Origin: Taxawa tesnikishii (nom. ined.)
Lineage: Eukaryota; Ascomycota; Dothideomycetes; Dothideales
Assembly: GCA_030247885.1 (NCBI GenBank)
Contig: JAPDRO010000014.1
Location: 1 to 64,000, forward strand
Length of the DNA stretch: 64,000 nt
Direction: 5' to 3'
Positions 10,821 to 23,119 of this stretch are shown here, one piece after another. Each line of letters starts with the position of its first letter. Position 1 is the first letter of the stretch. A program made the translations under genes and the position numbers. The notes under the pieces are model-generated. The model had not been told where the DNA came from. It saw nothing but the letters and a program-made list of their open reading frames with translations, and made no database searches.

Positions 10821-12755
10821 ATGTCTCAAGAGGCCCCATACCAGGTCTACCATTTCGGACACCAGGCCTTTGGAGAAATCAAGGGCCGCCTAGTGCGCCC
10901 TCTTGACCTAGCAGAGGTTGTGCACTTTCGATCAATACCTTATGCGACGATTCCCGAAAGATTCAGACCCAGTGTCTTACTCGATGAGCTACCGGACAGG
11001 TTTGATGACAGATCGAAGGGTGACTTCACCGAGTATGGCAAAGCATGCCCACAGATTGACCAAGGGACGGATCCTTATGGTGGGCCACTGCCTGGGGAAG
11101 GACCAAGGAGTTACGATGAGTGGACATGCCTGAACCTCACCGTGTCGATACCGAAATTCGCGACGGAGAAAATGGAAAACGGAGAGCAACCCAAGCTGCC
11201 CGTCATGGTCTACATCCACGGCGGAGGATTCACTGAAGGCGCTGGCCATGTTTCACACCAACACGACACGACAAGAATGGCGGCGCTTAGCGTCAAGGAG
11301 GATATGCCTGTGGTTCTTGTGAGCATCGGGTATAGGCTGAATTACTTCGGATTCCTCAACTGTCAAGATCTTAGGGATGAGCACAAGGAAACCTCAAGCG
11401 AACCTTTTCCCTTCAATCTCGGATTATATGATCAACGTACTGCACTCCAATGGATCCAAAAGCACATTGCTGGCTTCGGAGGCGATCCCTTACAGGTGAC
11501 GGTGTTTGGAGAAAGCGCTGGAGCAAGCAGTATAGTATTCCATCTTGGTGGGGATGAGCCTCTGTTCAAACGAGCCATCGTCATGAGTGCAGCCTTCATG
11601 AAAGCGCCGACCTCGCATGAAGATGGTCAGGAAAAGTATGAAAGCCTTCTGGCATTCCTCGGTATTGCAGCCTCCTCGAAGGAAGAACGTCTGATAGCCT
11701 TACGAGCTGTGCCCCAGCAGCGTCTTATCGACGCAATCCGCGAACTCAGACATTCTGTCATTTGGCCCTATGCGGGCCCGGAGAATGTATGGTTTAGCAG
11801 GGGATTCCCTTCGTTCGGCACAGATAACGATCTACTCATAAATTGTCCATGGGCTGGAGACATCGTCCTTGGAGATACGCACCTGGAGGGATGGGCTTTC
11901 ATTGCCGACGGCTGCCCTGACCGGAACGCCGTGATCCAGGGCATGATAAAGGCTTTCGGCAGGGAGGATGCCGAAAGACTACTGAAGGAATATGGGATCG
12001 ACCCGAAGGAAGAAGACATACCTGAGTCAGTATTATGGGTGCAGACTGCTGAGTTGGCGGGGGATTTGTTCTTTTCCGAACCTACTAAGCGACTCTGCGA
12101 TGAGCTCTCTCAATCAGTTTGTTCAGAAAAGGGCGACACTTCCCTACATCAGCAAGGACGTCGCAAGGTGTATCGCTACAGACTTTGCGTAAGGAACCCT
12201 TTTCCCGGCTCAATATATTCGTATGTGGCAGGCCATCATTTCCTAGACCTGTACTTTGTTTTCATGACCATGAAAGAACGTTATCCTCGTCGCAGAAACG
12301 GTTTCATTGCGAGACAGTCAGAAGAGATGGCTAGGAAATGGCTGAGATTTGGCAATGGTCTCGAGCCGTGGGATGAGTACGTACCTTCGTCGAAGACGGT
12401 GAGCGGAAAGCCCGGAGACAGTAAGATTGCTATACTGGACGATACTTGCGGCTGGGAGGTTCGCACTCGAGCAGAAGATGAGACGAAGAGCGCACACGAC
12501 GCCTGGGGAGACAGGAGGTACAGGTAAGAACCTTCCGTTTCCACACATCTGACCACGTCCGTTAACAGTGATGGCAGAGGCTTAGACATGATCACAGATG
12601 CCTTCAAACGAATGGGCGAAGGCCGGACTACAGCAGAGAAGCGTGAGCGGCGTGACCAAGCGAGAGGCATCCTACCCGCGATTTTGGGGAACAAAGCAAA
12701 GATAGCGGCCCCCTTACAATTTACCGAATCACAATCACAACTGTTATCAACATAA
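10821..12755 (+). CDS. Type B carboxylesterase (COesterase family), one intron
   Basis: Serine esterase of the carboxylesterase/lipase alpha/beta-hydrolase family, predicted to hydrolyse ester bonds; substrate unknown. ATG at 10821. The oxyanion-hole motif HGGG is at residues 133-136 and the nucleophile elbow GESAG has Ser232. His472 or His473, in the segment GHHFLDLYF, is the likely catalytic histidine. There is no signal peptide, so an intracellular enzyme is likely. The first frame ends at 12527, but a 45-bp intron at 12524-12568 (GTAAGA..CAG with CTGAC inside) joins 61 more codons and a stop at 12753-12755, giving about 629 residues. The stop overlaps the TA and first base of a small TIR-like remnant, so the 3' end lies directly against transposon sequence. 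No disruption is visible, although RIP blocks lie on both sides. Confidence 0.88.
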
Positions 12756-12835
12756 CGTAGTTGGCGGTGTAGCGAACTGGGCGGGGTAGCGAAATACTAA
12801 AATACGAGCTCATGGATTTTAACTACTGTTTACGT
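12755..12835. mobile_element. Small TIR-bounded remnant, about 81 bp
   Basis: Begins ACGTAG after a TA and ends GTTTACGT, matching the outer bases of the neighbouring Fot1-like termini. It contains two GTAGCGAA motifs inside. It could be a MITE or an internally deleted relative of the family. It sits between the esterase stop codon and Fot1 copy B. Confidence 0.45.
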
Positions 12836-12844
12836 ATTATAGTA

Positions 12845-14691
12845 ACGTAAACCGCGGGGAAGCCGGCCAGGTGGGGTAGCCGGCCACCTAAACGCGACCT
12901 TCTCATCTTTATGTATTGCTACCGTCAACTATGAGTACTCCTATGCCTAGCAAGCCGGCTTATACTAAATCTAATATCTAGAGTATACTCTCTACCTTAC
13001 GAAAAAGGACTACGCCTCGATTTAATAAGCTACTTATATATATAGTATACCTTATTAAACTCTACGTAATTATATAGCTAGATATAATTCGCGCGTAAGA
13101 ATATATAAAATAAAGTAGATTTTCTCGAATACTAAAGAAAATATATTAGTATAATAGATTACGCGTCTTATACGTACTAGTTTCCTTACCTTACTTATAT
13201 TAGTAATATAAATAATTAAAGAAATTTAACGTAGTTACGTTTAGTTATTAAAGACTTTATAATTATTACCTTAACTAATTAGTAAGAAGTAGCCTAACTA
13301 CTTTAAGACTTACTATCTTAATATTATAAGTATCTAGACTTATTAAATTAAGAGCGTATACTTTAATATAATAAGTTATAATACTATAAAGAAGTAGTTT
13401 AATATAGTAATAAAGTTATTTTTATAGTATTAGTATCCTCTAAAGTATATTTATAATATAAATAAGTCTAGCTTTATAGTTAAAGTAAGTTAGTTATTAA
13501 GAACTTTAGTTAATATATATAAGGTATTTAACTAAAAGTAAATCGAAAGCTAATAAGAGTAAATAATTATAGTTAAGTATATAAGTACTATTAAGGAAGT
13601 TATATTACCCTTAATTATCTTTAAGGCTAAATATACTAATATAGCGTAAATACTTACTAATATATTACGAGACTAAAGGTTCTTAACTAGTAGTAATAAC
13701 TAAACGTTTAATAGTTATAACTATAAGTAATTAACTATCGTTTTCGAGTTATTAACGTAGCCTAATAACCTTATAACGTAGTAACTACTAATTATAGACG
13801 ACTATAGTAGTTATATTACTATAAAGGTAATTGCCTTCTATATAGAAAATACGATTAATTTACTTATCTTATTACCTTATTACTTATATATACTCTAACT
13901 ATTTAATATTAGCATCTTTACTTCGCTAAAGTACGCGCTAACTTTAGAGACTAATATTACTTTACGACTCGACTTAGACTATATATTATATATAAAATAA
14001 ATAGAGATATATATTTAAGTAAGAAATAAGGTACTTACTATATATAATATTCTTAGTAAATAAAGAGGTATTAGCCTTAAGTCTTTAAGCCTTATAATAG
14101 TACTTAATAAGCTACTTATAAAGCTAACTATTATAAATATATAACCTTATATACTTCTATAATAACTCGATTTAAATCTCTTACTATTAGATAGCTTTCT
14201 CTTAGATAATATTAAACTATATAAAGTAAACGTAGCGCTTAATTTAACTATTAAAGCTACGTAGGACTTACCTTTTTAGTAAAGTATTATATAAAGTAAA
14301 TAAGTCGCTTTATTAAAATAATATATAGTAAGAACGTTATATTATAAAAGTAACTAAAAGAGTAGTAAAAACTTCTTAATATACGAAAGGTTTAAAAGAA
14401 AGAAAAGCGAGTTATATTAAAGGGAAAGTTTATATTTAATATTTATAAAGTACTTAAAATAATAAAGGTAGCTAAAGCGAATTTAGCTACTAAAAAGCTA
14501 CGTAGACGACTATATAAGTATATAATTAAGGAAGTACTTAAGGATAAGGAAGATAAAGTACTTAAAAGCGTATATAATAACTTAGATTCTAACTATATTA
14601 TTATTATAGTACGTAGATAGTAATTAAAGTTAGAGAGTTCGTATTTTAATAGCTAAATATTTTACTTAGTTAACTTCCCTATAGTTTACGT
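12845..14691 (+). mobile_element. Fot1/pogo-like DNA transposon, copy B (subfamily 2), RIP-mutated
   Basis: 1,847 bp between TA target duplications (12843-12844 and 14692-14693). The 5' TIR ACGTAAACCGCGGGGAAG is nearly unmutated while the interior is heavily converted. The transposase frame starts at the ATG of a MSTPMPSKPAY-like N-terminus. Closest to copies D and E. Confidence 0.9.
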
Positions 14692-16558
14692 TAATAATAT
14701 AATTAGAATTTAAGTCGCTATATATATTTTCGGGTACTTCTTCTTCCTTGTCTCTAAGTACTTCTTTAATTAGGTACTTACGTACTAACTCTAACTCTAA
14801 GATATAACCGATTTTAAATAGTCCTTAATAGGATTATAAGATACCTTTATTAACCTTAATCGCACGTAGCGATACTTCCTATTATAAGCGTCTAAAACGT
14901 TCTTCTTATTATATCTTTATCTTTCGCGTTAATTACGTAATTAGAAGCCTTTATTACTTACTTAGCGTATTTCTTTAACTTTTTAACGAGTAATTTTATA
15001 ACGCGTAACTTAAGACTTATATTATAAAAGTAAATATAAACGTAAATTAGTATAGCTATAGCGTACGTTATATTTATAGTAGTATAAGAGTTCCTAACTA
15101 CGTTAATATAGTATTTATAAGATATTATTAGATAATATATAGTATACTTTTAAAGGATATTTCTTTACTATTATAAGCGACGCTAAACGTATTTACTACT
15201 TTTATAACTACTAGGCGCTAAAATTAAAAGAAAAGCTTCGATATATTATCTTATAAAACTAGTTTAAATAGTACTAAAAGTCTAAGTTTATTACTTAGTT
15301 AACTTCTAGTACTACTATTAGCTTATAAAACTAGCCTTTATATCTTCGAGCTAAATAACTTATTTCGTAGTTTCCCTCGTATTTAAACTATTTACTCTAG
15401 GTAGTTTAAATAGATCCTAGCTACTTCGACTAATTTATATAATACTTTATAACTTATTAAGCTTACTACTACGCTTACTATAAAGTTTATAAAACGAGTT
15501 AAGGAACTACTAAGGTGTTAGTTAAGTAGCTAAATATCTTCGTTTTAATAATAAATAGCGTCTAAAGAATTTCCCTTTTAGAGAGTAAAGTCTACGTTTA
15601 TAAACGACTATAAGAATATAATATAAAAGAACGCTTAATTATATAAAGTATACTTAAACTATATTCTTCTATTTTAGCTATTAAAGCGTTCGAAGAAATC
15701 TTTACTAATACTAGAATTAATTAGATAGTAAACGGCCATTTATAATAATCTCGTATATAAATATTAGTCCCTAGTACTATACTAGCCCTACTTATATTAC
15801 TATATAAAAAGCTATACTTTAGATATAAATAAGAGGGAAAGTATATTAAATAAGTTAAAGACTTTACTATTAATAAGTTCTTTTACTATAAGTAACTTTT
15901 CCGTTAACGTTAATATAACTTTATAGTTATATTTTAGTTATAGTAGCGTTCGAGTAGGCTTTAACTTATAAATACTAAGCTAAAAACGTTAGACTCGGCT
16001 CCTCTTTATACGTTACGTACTTTATATACCTTATCTCGACTATAGCTTATATTAGTCTAATTTAGGATTAACTCGAAATCTTTATTTCCTATAGTAATCT
16101 TATATAAACTACGTATAAATTATCGTTCGTACTATATTATCTAGTCCTATAAATCTAGTAACGTTAAGAAATTAAAACTCTTATTAACTAAGTATAATTA
16201 TCTTAGTATAGTATCTTAGATCTAAAATAATATCTAATGTTATAGTACTAATAGTTCTTTTAGTTAATTAGATTTTATTATTTAGATATACTAGTATTCT
16301 TTACTCTTACTCTTAAATTTGCGAACTTATAACCTTAAATTCCGCTAGATAATAGTCTCCTAATTAACTACTAACTCTTAAGCGTATCGCTATTATATTA
16401 TAACTCTCTATTAAATAAAGGACTTCTATTTACTAAGAAACTTTATTACTATAATAGGAAGATTATATACTACTTATATTAGAGTTATAGGAGTAGTAAA
16501 AGAACGCTACCTCGATATAATAATTCTTATTAGCGCGTTACTAACTAATAGAAATTTA
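14692..16558. other. RIP-mutated repeat block, identity not recognised
   Basis: About 1.87 kb of AT-rich sequence almost lacking CpA and TpG, so it is presumably old repeat DNA. I could not find a transposase, reverse transcriptase or integrase motif or terminal repeats. Confidence 0.6.
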
Positions 16559-16632
16559 ATAACGTAAACTATAAGAAAGTTAACTAGGTAGGAAAGTTAA
16601 CTACTAAACTACTACTTCTTTCGCTTTTAGTA
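16559..16632 (-). mobile_element. Reverse-oriented 3'-end fragment of Fot1-like subfamily 1
   Basis: About 74 bases read as the reverse complement of the 3' ends of copies A and C, starting with ACGTAAACTATAAGAAAG after a TA. The rest of the element is missing. Confidence 0.65.
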
Positions 16633-16787
16633 ATATAGTAGAAATTTAAGTTATTATATATTATTAAGCATTTTTTCTTTCTCTTTATTAACTATTACTT
16701 TAATTAAATACTTATATAAATACTTACTATATAGTTTATATAAGTATTAATAAGTATATAAGGCTTAAAGAGTTTACTTAAGAACTA

Positions 16788-18636
16788 ACGTATTTTATAA
16801 GTAAGTTAGTTACTTAAGTAAGTTAGTTACCTTATAAAACTAAAATACTTATATAGTAATACTACGTAATATCTTAATAATATAACGTATAATATACTTA
16901 TATTAAAGGAGATATATACTTTACTATTTCTAATATTATATCTAAGTAAATTTAAAGTAAAAGACGTATTATAGTAGTATATATTATACTCTAATTAACG
17001 TTATAAGACTAACGCGCTATATAGCGCTCTTAATGTAACTATAAGCCGAAATTAAAGTACCTTATAAAACTAGAAGAAAAGGTAATAATATAGTATATAT
17101 TAGATAAGAGTTTCTATAGTATATTACTCTTAAAGAGAAACGTACGAAATATAGTAAATAAACTACTAAGAGAATATAATAAGAAGCTTATTAGTAAGAA
17201 CTAAGTTAATAACTTTATTAAGTATATACTTAAGTTACGAACGTAATAAAGCTATTTATATAATCGCTAGCGAGCTACTTACGAGGATCTAGTAGTTATT
17301 TAACTTTAGTTTACGCTTATTTAGTTAATAAAGGTAAAGTATAATATCTTAAATAAGGATACTTATAACTTTAATAAATCTAGCTTTTTAATAAGTAAAA
17401 TATCGTCTTAGCTAGTTATTATAAGCTTAGAGAAATCTAGTAAATAAAAGAAACTATAACTTAGTAATTACGAGTAAGTTACCTTAGTATAAGGTATTAA
17501 GATTATAAGGCGCGTTATTTTACTCTTTATTATCTTTGTAAGTAAGGTCCTTATCTTAACTTAGTTTAATAATTTACTTTATAACTAGATTATTAAAGTC
17601 TCTTTTATTAGTTAAACTAATAATAAGCTCGCGCTTACGTAGCTTAAGTACTTTAATACGTATACGAAGGCTTATATTATTAAAGTATATAAGCTACTTA
17701 TTATTAACGACTATAAGAGTTACTACTTAGTCGAATTTTAAGATTACTATAAGGAAAATAATATTATAACTCTCTATATACTTTTATATTCTTTATACTT
17801 ATTATAGTTACTTAATATTATTTACTACTTACTATTAAAGTACTTATATAGTAATAAGATCTTAATCTTAATATATAGTCGCGTTTACTATATTATAAAA
17901 GAAACCTTCCTAATTACCTTTAAAGTAACTTTTAAGAAAGCGTTTATATAGGAAAATATCTACGTAAAGTTTTAAAGTACTAGGCTAGTCTTATATAACT
18001 TAGAAGCTATATTATCGAAGCTAAATATAAGGCTACGTACGCTAACGTTACTTATACTAAGTATAGTTAAATAAGAGGCGAAAATACTATATAATACTAG
18101 CAAAATAAAGGCGTAGTTAATGCTAATTTAAAATCGTATATAAAAATATTAAGAGTCTTTAATAAGCTCTTTAAATAAGTAAGTTAAATAGCTAACTAAG
18201 GGTACTTAGTAGATAGTATATAAGATAGTATTAATACGCAAAGAAATAGCGCATTTACGAGATATAATTAAAGTAACTATAAAGCGTAAGAATTATAAAA
18301 GGTAATACGTATAAATAAAGGAGACTTTAATAGTAAGTAAGGTAGCTAATTTAGTTACTACTAAGGAGAGTAGTAGTAGTAATAATAGCGAGAAGGTTAT
18401 AAAGAAAGTACGCGTAAAGTAGCGTTATAATTATTATAGTAAAACTAAGTATAACTCCTATACTTATAAAGTAAAAATAAAAGATATAAAAGATAGTAAC
18501 GTTTCTAAATAATTATATACTATTTTATAGACTACTATAAAGTATTATAGTATTATGTAATGTTACTATATAGGCGTTTTAGTTTCGTAAGGTAGCCGAC
18601 TTACTTAAGTAGTTAACTTACTTATAAAATACATTA
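16788..18636 (+). mobile_element. Pogo-like DNA transposon F with about 60-bp inverted ends, RIP-mutated
   Basis: A third pogo-type family. The 5' end (ACGTATTTTATAAGTAAG...) and the reverse complement of the 3' end share about 60 bases, including a TAAGTAAGT..GTTA..CTTA pattern. Length is about 1.85 kb. Near 17695-17860 the frame matches the pogo DDE core: an IDGHGSH-like segment read as INDYKSY, a KENNII segment, then a degraded PPHSSHLLQPLDV-like stretch before LLKYL. Stops are TAA/TAG at expected glutamine codons. Confidence 0.8.
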
Positions 18637-19432
18637 TAAATACTTTAGTTAATATTAAGAGTTTACCTCTTAATTTTAAGGTTAATATATATACTCTATT
18701 TAATATATAAGGAGTTAAATAATCGTAATAATATAATAGATACTAAGTACTATAAGGGTATTACTAAAACTAAGCTTATATTAAATATAGTATAAATAAA
18801 GTTAACTATTATATTAGTTATTTTAACTTATTTATATTATAGTTAGAAATATACTTTATTAAAGATTAAAAATTAGCTTTAAGTTCTTTAACTTCTTAAA
18901 TGTATTTATAAGAGACTATTATAACTACTAGAGTTCTTAATATAGATTAATACTAAGTAATTTCTAATAGAGCGCTATTAAACTTATAATATATACTTTC
19001 TATCTTATTATAGAGGTATTTATAATATAGTAGTTAGTATAAATAAGGTTAAAGACGTAAATTCTAGTACTTATATTACGGAATGTAAGATATTGTTAAA
19101 AAGACATAGTAGGAGATTTGTTCGTAGTATATTCAATGGGAGACGGGTAGTTGACGCGATGTACATACGCGTAGGTCTTTGCGTGCTAGAATAACGTCGT
19201 GCTATTGAGCGAGAGGCTACTACTTGATAGTAGAACAATACAAAGCGCTAACCTGTCTTAGGTATGGAGAGCGAGTCAGGGTATAGCGTTACGCTGAGCC
19301 GAAAAGAGGAAATATGATATTTCCACTAAGAATGAGGGGTAAATCATGTATCAGGAGCTAAGCTACTATAAACTTCGCTATAAATCCGTAGAGCGTCACA
19401 CCAGCGCAGGTGCACGAGTGACAGCCTCTGAA
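18637..19432. other. End of RIP block and intergenic region
   Basis: RIP-type sequence to about 19080, then normal composition. No gene seen. The stretch after 19080 lies 3' of the hydrolase gene that ends at 19433. Confidence 0.65.
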
Positions 19433-20706
19433 TCAGCTATGCCCCACGCCTGACTTAGCGACTTTCTCGAACGCGTTCCGGAGCGCGCCTTTCTTGTAAT
19501 CGATGATCACGGAGTCGTGGTTTGCTTCGGGATATGTCCTTGTCGTGAACTCTACGCTTTCTCTAAATTCGTCTTGCTGCCAGCACTGCTCGAAGTACTC
19601 CTGCCCACGCTTTCCGGACATTATGTCCGAGCCGCTGAAGAAAGCCTCGACTTTCAGCTTTGCTCTGCCGGGATGCTGTTGCTGGAAAGTGCGTTCGTTC
19701 TGGATGATCGACCTTATGCAAGCCGCGTAGTCCTGCGCCCTTCCCCAATCAGCATCCTGGCATTTTCGGAGGCAAAGCTTTGCTTCATCATTGACGCCGC
19801 TTGTGTCTTCGGCGAACTTGTACTTCATAGATAACTTGTCGATTGCTTTGGCCGTTTCTTCATCGACGCCATAGCGCTCTGCTGGAGTCGTGGAATTTGA
19901 GACTTCAGTGCCTGGAACGTCTGTGCTTGCGGATGAAGAGAAGAATGATGCTGCGGATGAGACTAGACCACCAGACCAGGATGCGCTGGGCATTATCTTG
20001 TCATTGACGAAAATGTTCAGATCAGCCCATGAGTCCAACATGCCGATAGGGAGTTTAGAGAGGAGGGTTGTCAGGGTTGCGCCAGAGGCCGTCGTCGGGA
20101 CATAGGGAGCTAATGCGATGGTCAGCTTTCGCGGGATGAATGAATTTCTGGGGCTGCTGGGGACAAACCTAGGAACACTACAATAGGTGCCCTTGGGTCA
20201 AGAAAAATCCGGTGGTGGAACATGGTGTTGAGCGTGTATATGGCACCGGCACTATGTGTCACCAGGCTGACGTGCTTGATGTCGAGCTTCTGTAGCAGTG
20301 CTGGGACTGTCTCGAGCCAGACATCCATGCGGACGTTGATGGGCACAGCCATGGAGCCGCCCATCGCTGGTCTAGTGTCTCCAGTCAACTATGACCGTGA
20401 TGAGCATCGCCGGAAGCACACTTACCTATCGGTGCATATGAGTCGCACGCCACAGTCTCTCGCCAGCTTGTCAAAATCCAGAGCATTCCATCGAGAGCCA
20501 AACATTGGTCCGATGAAGAGGATGACCGGTAAGGATGCATCATCAAAGTTAGTTGTCGTAGAGTATGTCACTCGAAGCTTTGGGTGGTCTGCTGTTTCGG
20601 AAAGCCATAGAGTCCGGTGGAAGTACTTAGAGCAGATCGTACGGATAGCCTGGTCTCTGGGCGAGGAAAGCGCATCGGAGATTGTGCATGTTGTAGAAGC
20701 GGACAT
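19433..20706 (-). CDS. Alpha/beta-hydrolase fold protein, three exons
   Basis: Predicted alpha/beta-hydrolase, 386 residues, substrate unknown. Exons are 20706-20426, 20371-20169 and 20109-19433. The introns (20372-20425, 54 bp; 20110-20168, 59 bp) have GT..AG ends; the second has GCTGAC before the acceptor. Splicing joins CTDR to PAMGG and FL to APYVP without a stop. The nucleophile elbow is THSAG (Ser134). A downstream GSD segment and the histidine of EANHDS are candidates for the acid and base. There is no signal peptide or membrane segment. The gene looks intact. It is divergent from the pseudokinase gene, whose first visible exon starts about 235 bp away. Confidence 0.8.
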
Positions 20707-20940
20707 ACTTGAGAGTTGCGAGATAGATCTACTGAAAGAGCACGAACAGAGCTACTTACGTGATGCAAAGATAGGGCCTCGGAACAATCGTGCTAAGAAC
20801 AAGGCCAGGTGTTGGCTCGGAATTAGCCGTCTGACTCAGCGGCCTCGGAACCAGCTTCTTCCTCCTATCTTATATTAGTAACTAGCTACATACTACACTA
20901 CCAATCAATTACTCTATAACTGAGCATTGTTCTTCCAAGG

Positions 20941-22401
20941 TCTGCCCCCCATCACCGGGGAGAGACTGGAAACCACTGGCCGCATTACCTGCAAAATCTA
21001 CAACGTCTTGGCTACGATGTTTACGCCGGCCAGATAGAACTCCAGCTTGAAGCGGCTTCCGTCCTGGTCTCCCAGGACGATGACGCAAAACACCGCGAAT
21101 TAGTCAACAGCTACATCGAAAAGCTGTCTGGAGTCTTGCGCGATGCATCCCAAGAACTCATCAAATGCTTCGACGACAAGGACAACGTGCGCCAACTCTA
21201 TCTTACGCTTGTTGGAGAACGGCATTTGAAGAAGACCTCGGAGGATCTCCCGAAAACCCCCATCGGATTTCAAGCTTTCCTTTCTACTGCTGAGATACTC
21301 CGTCAGCCCCTCAAAGCGCCGGCGCAGACGCACTTGAGTGGTGATCGTTTCTGCTTATACAGCGGTGGAGAAGAGTCCCGTCTGGGCAGAAAGAGATTGG
21401 CTCGTCTTGCACATGGCGGATACAAAACACTCTCTTCGCCTGAGTGCGAACCAGAAGAAGTTACTGTATTGATCGAAAGACAAGATGTACACAACAGGGA
21501 GGCTGATGAAGTTGAGAAGACAACCATCGAGCTTGCCCAAATGTTGGACGTCTCTGTACGCCAAGACTATATCCCATCGCCGGCAGGTGGAATCATGCTC
21601 TGCCTCGGGTACAGAACCCGACCGAATTTGGAATTGATCTCCCGTGTCCCTTCTGAACTTGCAGAATCAGCCGTAACCACATTGCAGGATCTTCTTGCAG
21701 ATCACCAGCTCAAATCCACAATTCCCGCGGTGGAGCGATTTCAAGTGGCCTACGATATCGCCGCTGCTGTTGCAGTAGTTCATGCCGCTCGACTTGTGCA
21801 TAAAAGCATACGTCTAGATACGGTTAACATCTTCCAGACCACGACGGATGAACAGACGCCGCAGCTACGATCGTTCTTGTCAGAATGGAGGTTGCTGCGG
21901 TCAGGATCAGGTGTGACCTCGCAAACTGGTAGTGACGCTTGGACAGAGGATATATATCGGAACCCACGTCGTCAAGGCCTTCTCCCGCAGAGACGATATC
22001 ACATGCGCCATGACGTTTACAGCCTTGGTGTAACGCTACTCGAGTTTGGGTTGTGGGAGCCCCTGATCACATGGACAGATGGTCAACCAGCCCTAGCTCC
22101 TATCTACTGCACAGCCGCTGAAAGACTCGGTTGTGTCATGGTGGATCAAGACCCGGCATCAAGGATGAAGGGTCTTTTGAAACCCTTGGACGTGCAACGA
22201 ACCATTGTGGAAATTTCCAAAACAGTTCTTCCCGAGCGGGTAGACCAACGCCATGTGGAAATCGTCCAGGTCTGTTTACAATGTGTTGAGCAGGGCATTG
22301 GTGGAAAGCCTCTCACTGGGGATGCGATGGAAGTGGGAGATCGGTTCTGGAGGGAGATCGTTGGGCCGTTGCTCGATCTAGCTAATGCAGAAAGTGAATG
22401 A
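20941..22401 (+). CDS. Protein kinase-like (pseudokinase) protein, 5' end not found
   Basis: The frame is open from just after a possible acceptor at about 20939 to the stop at 22401, about 486 residues, but has no in-frame ATG before 21541. A first exon is therefore missing or unrecognised. The C-terminal half has a kinase-like fold: a helical segment ending in VHAARLVHKSIRLDTVNIF sits where HRDxKxxN is expected, but the catalytic Asp is absent, and HDVYSLGVTLLEFG matches the DxxSLG segment after the activation loop. It resembles kinase-like parts of fungal HeLo/HET-s-associated proteins used in incompatibility and self-recognition; that assignment is inference. No DFG motif is visible, so it is probably catalytically dead. 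No internal frame break. Confidence 0.6.
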   Translation, partial: SAPHHRGETGNHWPHYLQNLQRLGYDVYAGQIELQLEAASVLVSQDDDAKHRELVNSYIEKLSGVLRDASQELIKCFDDKDNVRQLYLTLVGERHLKKTSEDLPKTPIGFQAFLSTAEILRQPLKAPAQTHLSGDRFCLYSGGEESRLGRKRLARLAHGGYKTLSSPECEPEEVTVLIERQDVHNREADEVEKTTIELAQMLDVSVRQDYIPSPAGGIMLCLGYRTRPNLELISRVPSELAESAVTTLQDLLADHQLKSTIPAVERFQVAYDIAAAVAVVHAARLVHKSIRLDTVNIFQTTTDEQTPQLRSFLSEWRLLRSGSGVTSQTGSDAWTEDIYRNPRRQGLLPQRRYHMRHDVYSLGVTLLEFGLWEPLITWTDGQPALAPIYCTAAERLGCVMVDQDPASRMKGLLKPLDVQRTIVEISKTVLPERVDQRHVEIVQVCLQCVEQGIGGKPLTGDAMEVGDRFWREIVGPLLDLANAESE

Positions 22402-22425
22402 GCTGCGAAACCCATTGCCCCTCTG

Positions 22426-23117
22426 CTACCCCTCATCTTCAGCCGTAAGGCTGTCCTGCCTTTCCAAGTCATCGTTAGGCCATAGAGGTATTGGAGGCGA
22501 CATCTCACGCTCCTGCACGTCAACGGAATCGATAAATGCGAGAAATGCGACGCCGAGCAACCCATCCAGTACCATGTTCACTAGCGTGGCCACAGTACCA
22601 ACAAAGTCCGCTTCCACACCCATCTTTCTCAAGCAGAAGGCGATCCACGGGCGCGACACGTTTTGGAGCCAGATCAATAGTGAGCATAAAGTGGCGTTGC
22701 GAACGCTGGCCATTACCTAGAGTGGTCATTTGAGAGAGCACCCTTCTGGGCATTCTATGGTTAACCTTTCTCGCTACACCCAACTGGTCTGACTTTCTCG
22801 TCATGCACGCGGTGGAACCAAGCAACTCGCAAAGTAAGATTGTGTGGGCAGCCAAGCAGAGGCAATTGAGAAGAATCCAAGCGTCAGAGTATACTAGAGT
22901 ACCCGCTGTGTACCATCTATGTACAAACAATACTTCCAGGAAGATCAGTGTGTCTAGGGCCGTTGAAGCGGAGTATTGGGAGATCCGTAGCCATTTCTCC
23001 CATCTATCACGATCGGTCGCATAATGCTTCACACTGCGCAAAATTTGGCCTTTGAGATAACAGAAACCTCCGAGTTGGAGCAAACAACGGGGAAGACCTG
23101 GAAAAACTACCTCTATG
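22426..23117 (-). pseudogene. Membrane-protein gene truncated at its 5' side by Fot1 copy C
   Basis: Two exons remain: 23117-22778 and 22716-22426, joined across a 61-bp intron (GTAGCG..CTCTAG). Hydrophobic stretches (ASTALDTLIFLEVLF, DAWILLNCLCLAAHTILL, VGTVATLVNMVLDGLLGVAF) indicate a multi-pass membrane protein of unknown function. The open frame continues upstream without any ATG right up to the TA at 23118-23119, where the transposon starts. The rest of the N-terminus is not found on the far side of the transposon, so the gene is cut and probably dead. Confidence 0.6.
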
Positions 23118-23119
23118 TA

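Noticed and set aside
20222-20878. 218-residue plus-strand open frame
   Set aside because: Shadow of the minus-strand alpha/beta-hydrolase gene, which has splice sites and a catalytic motif.
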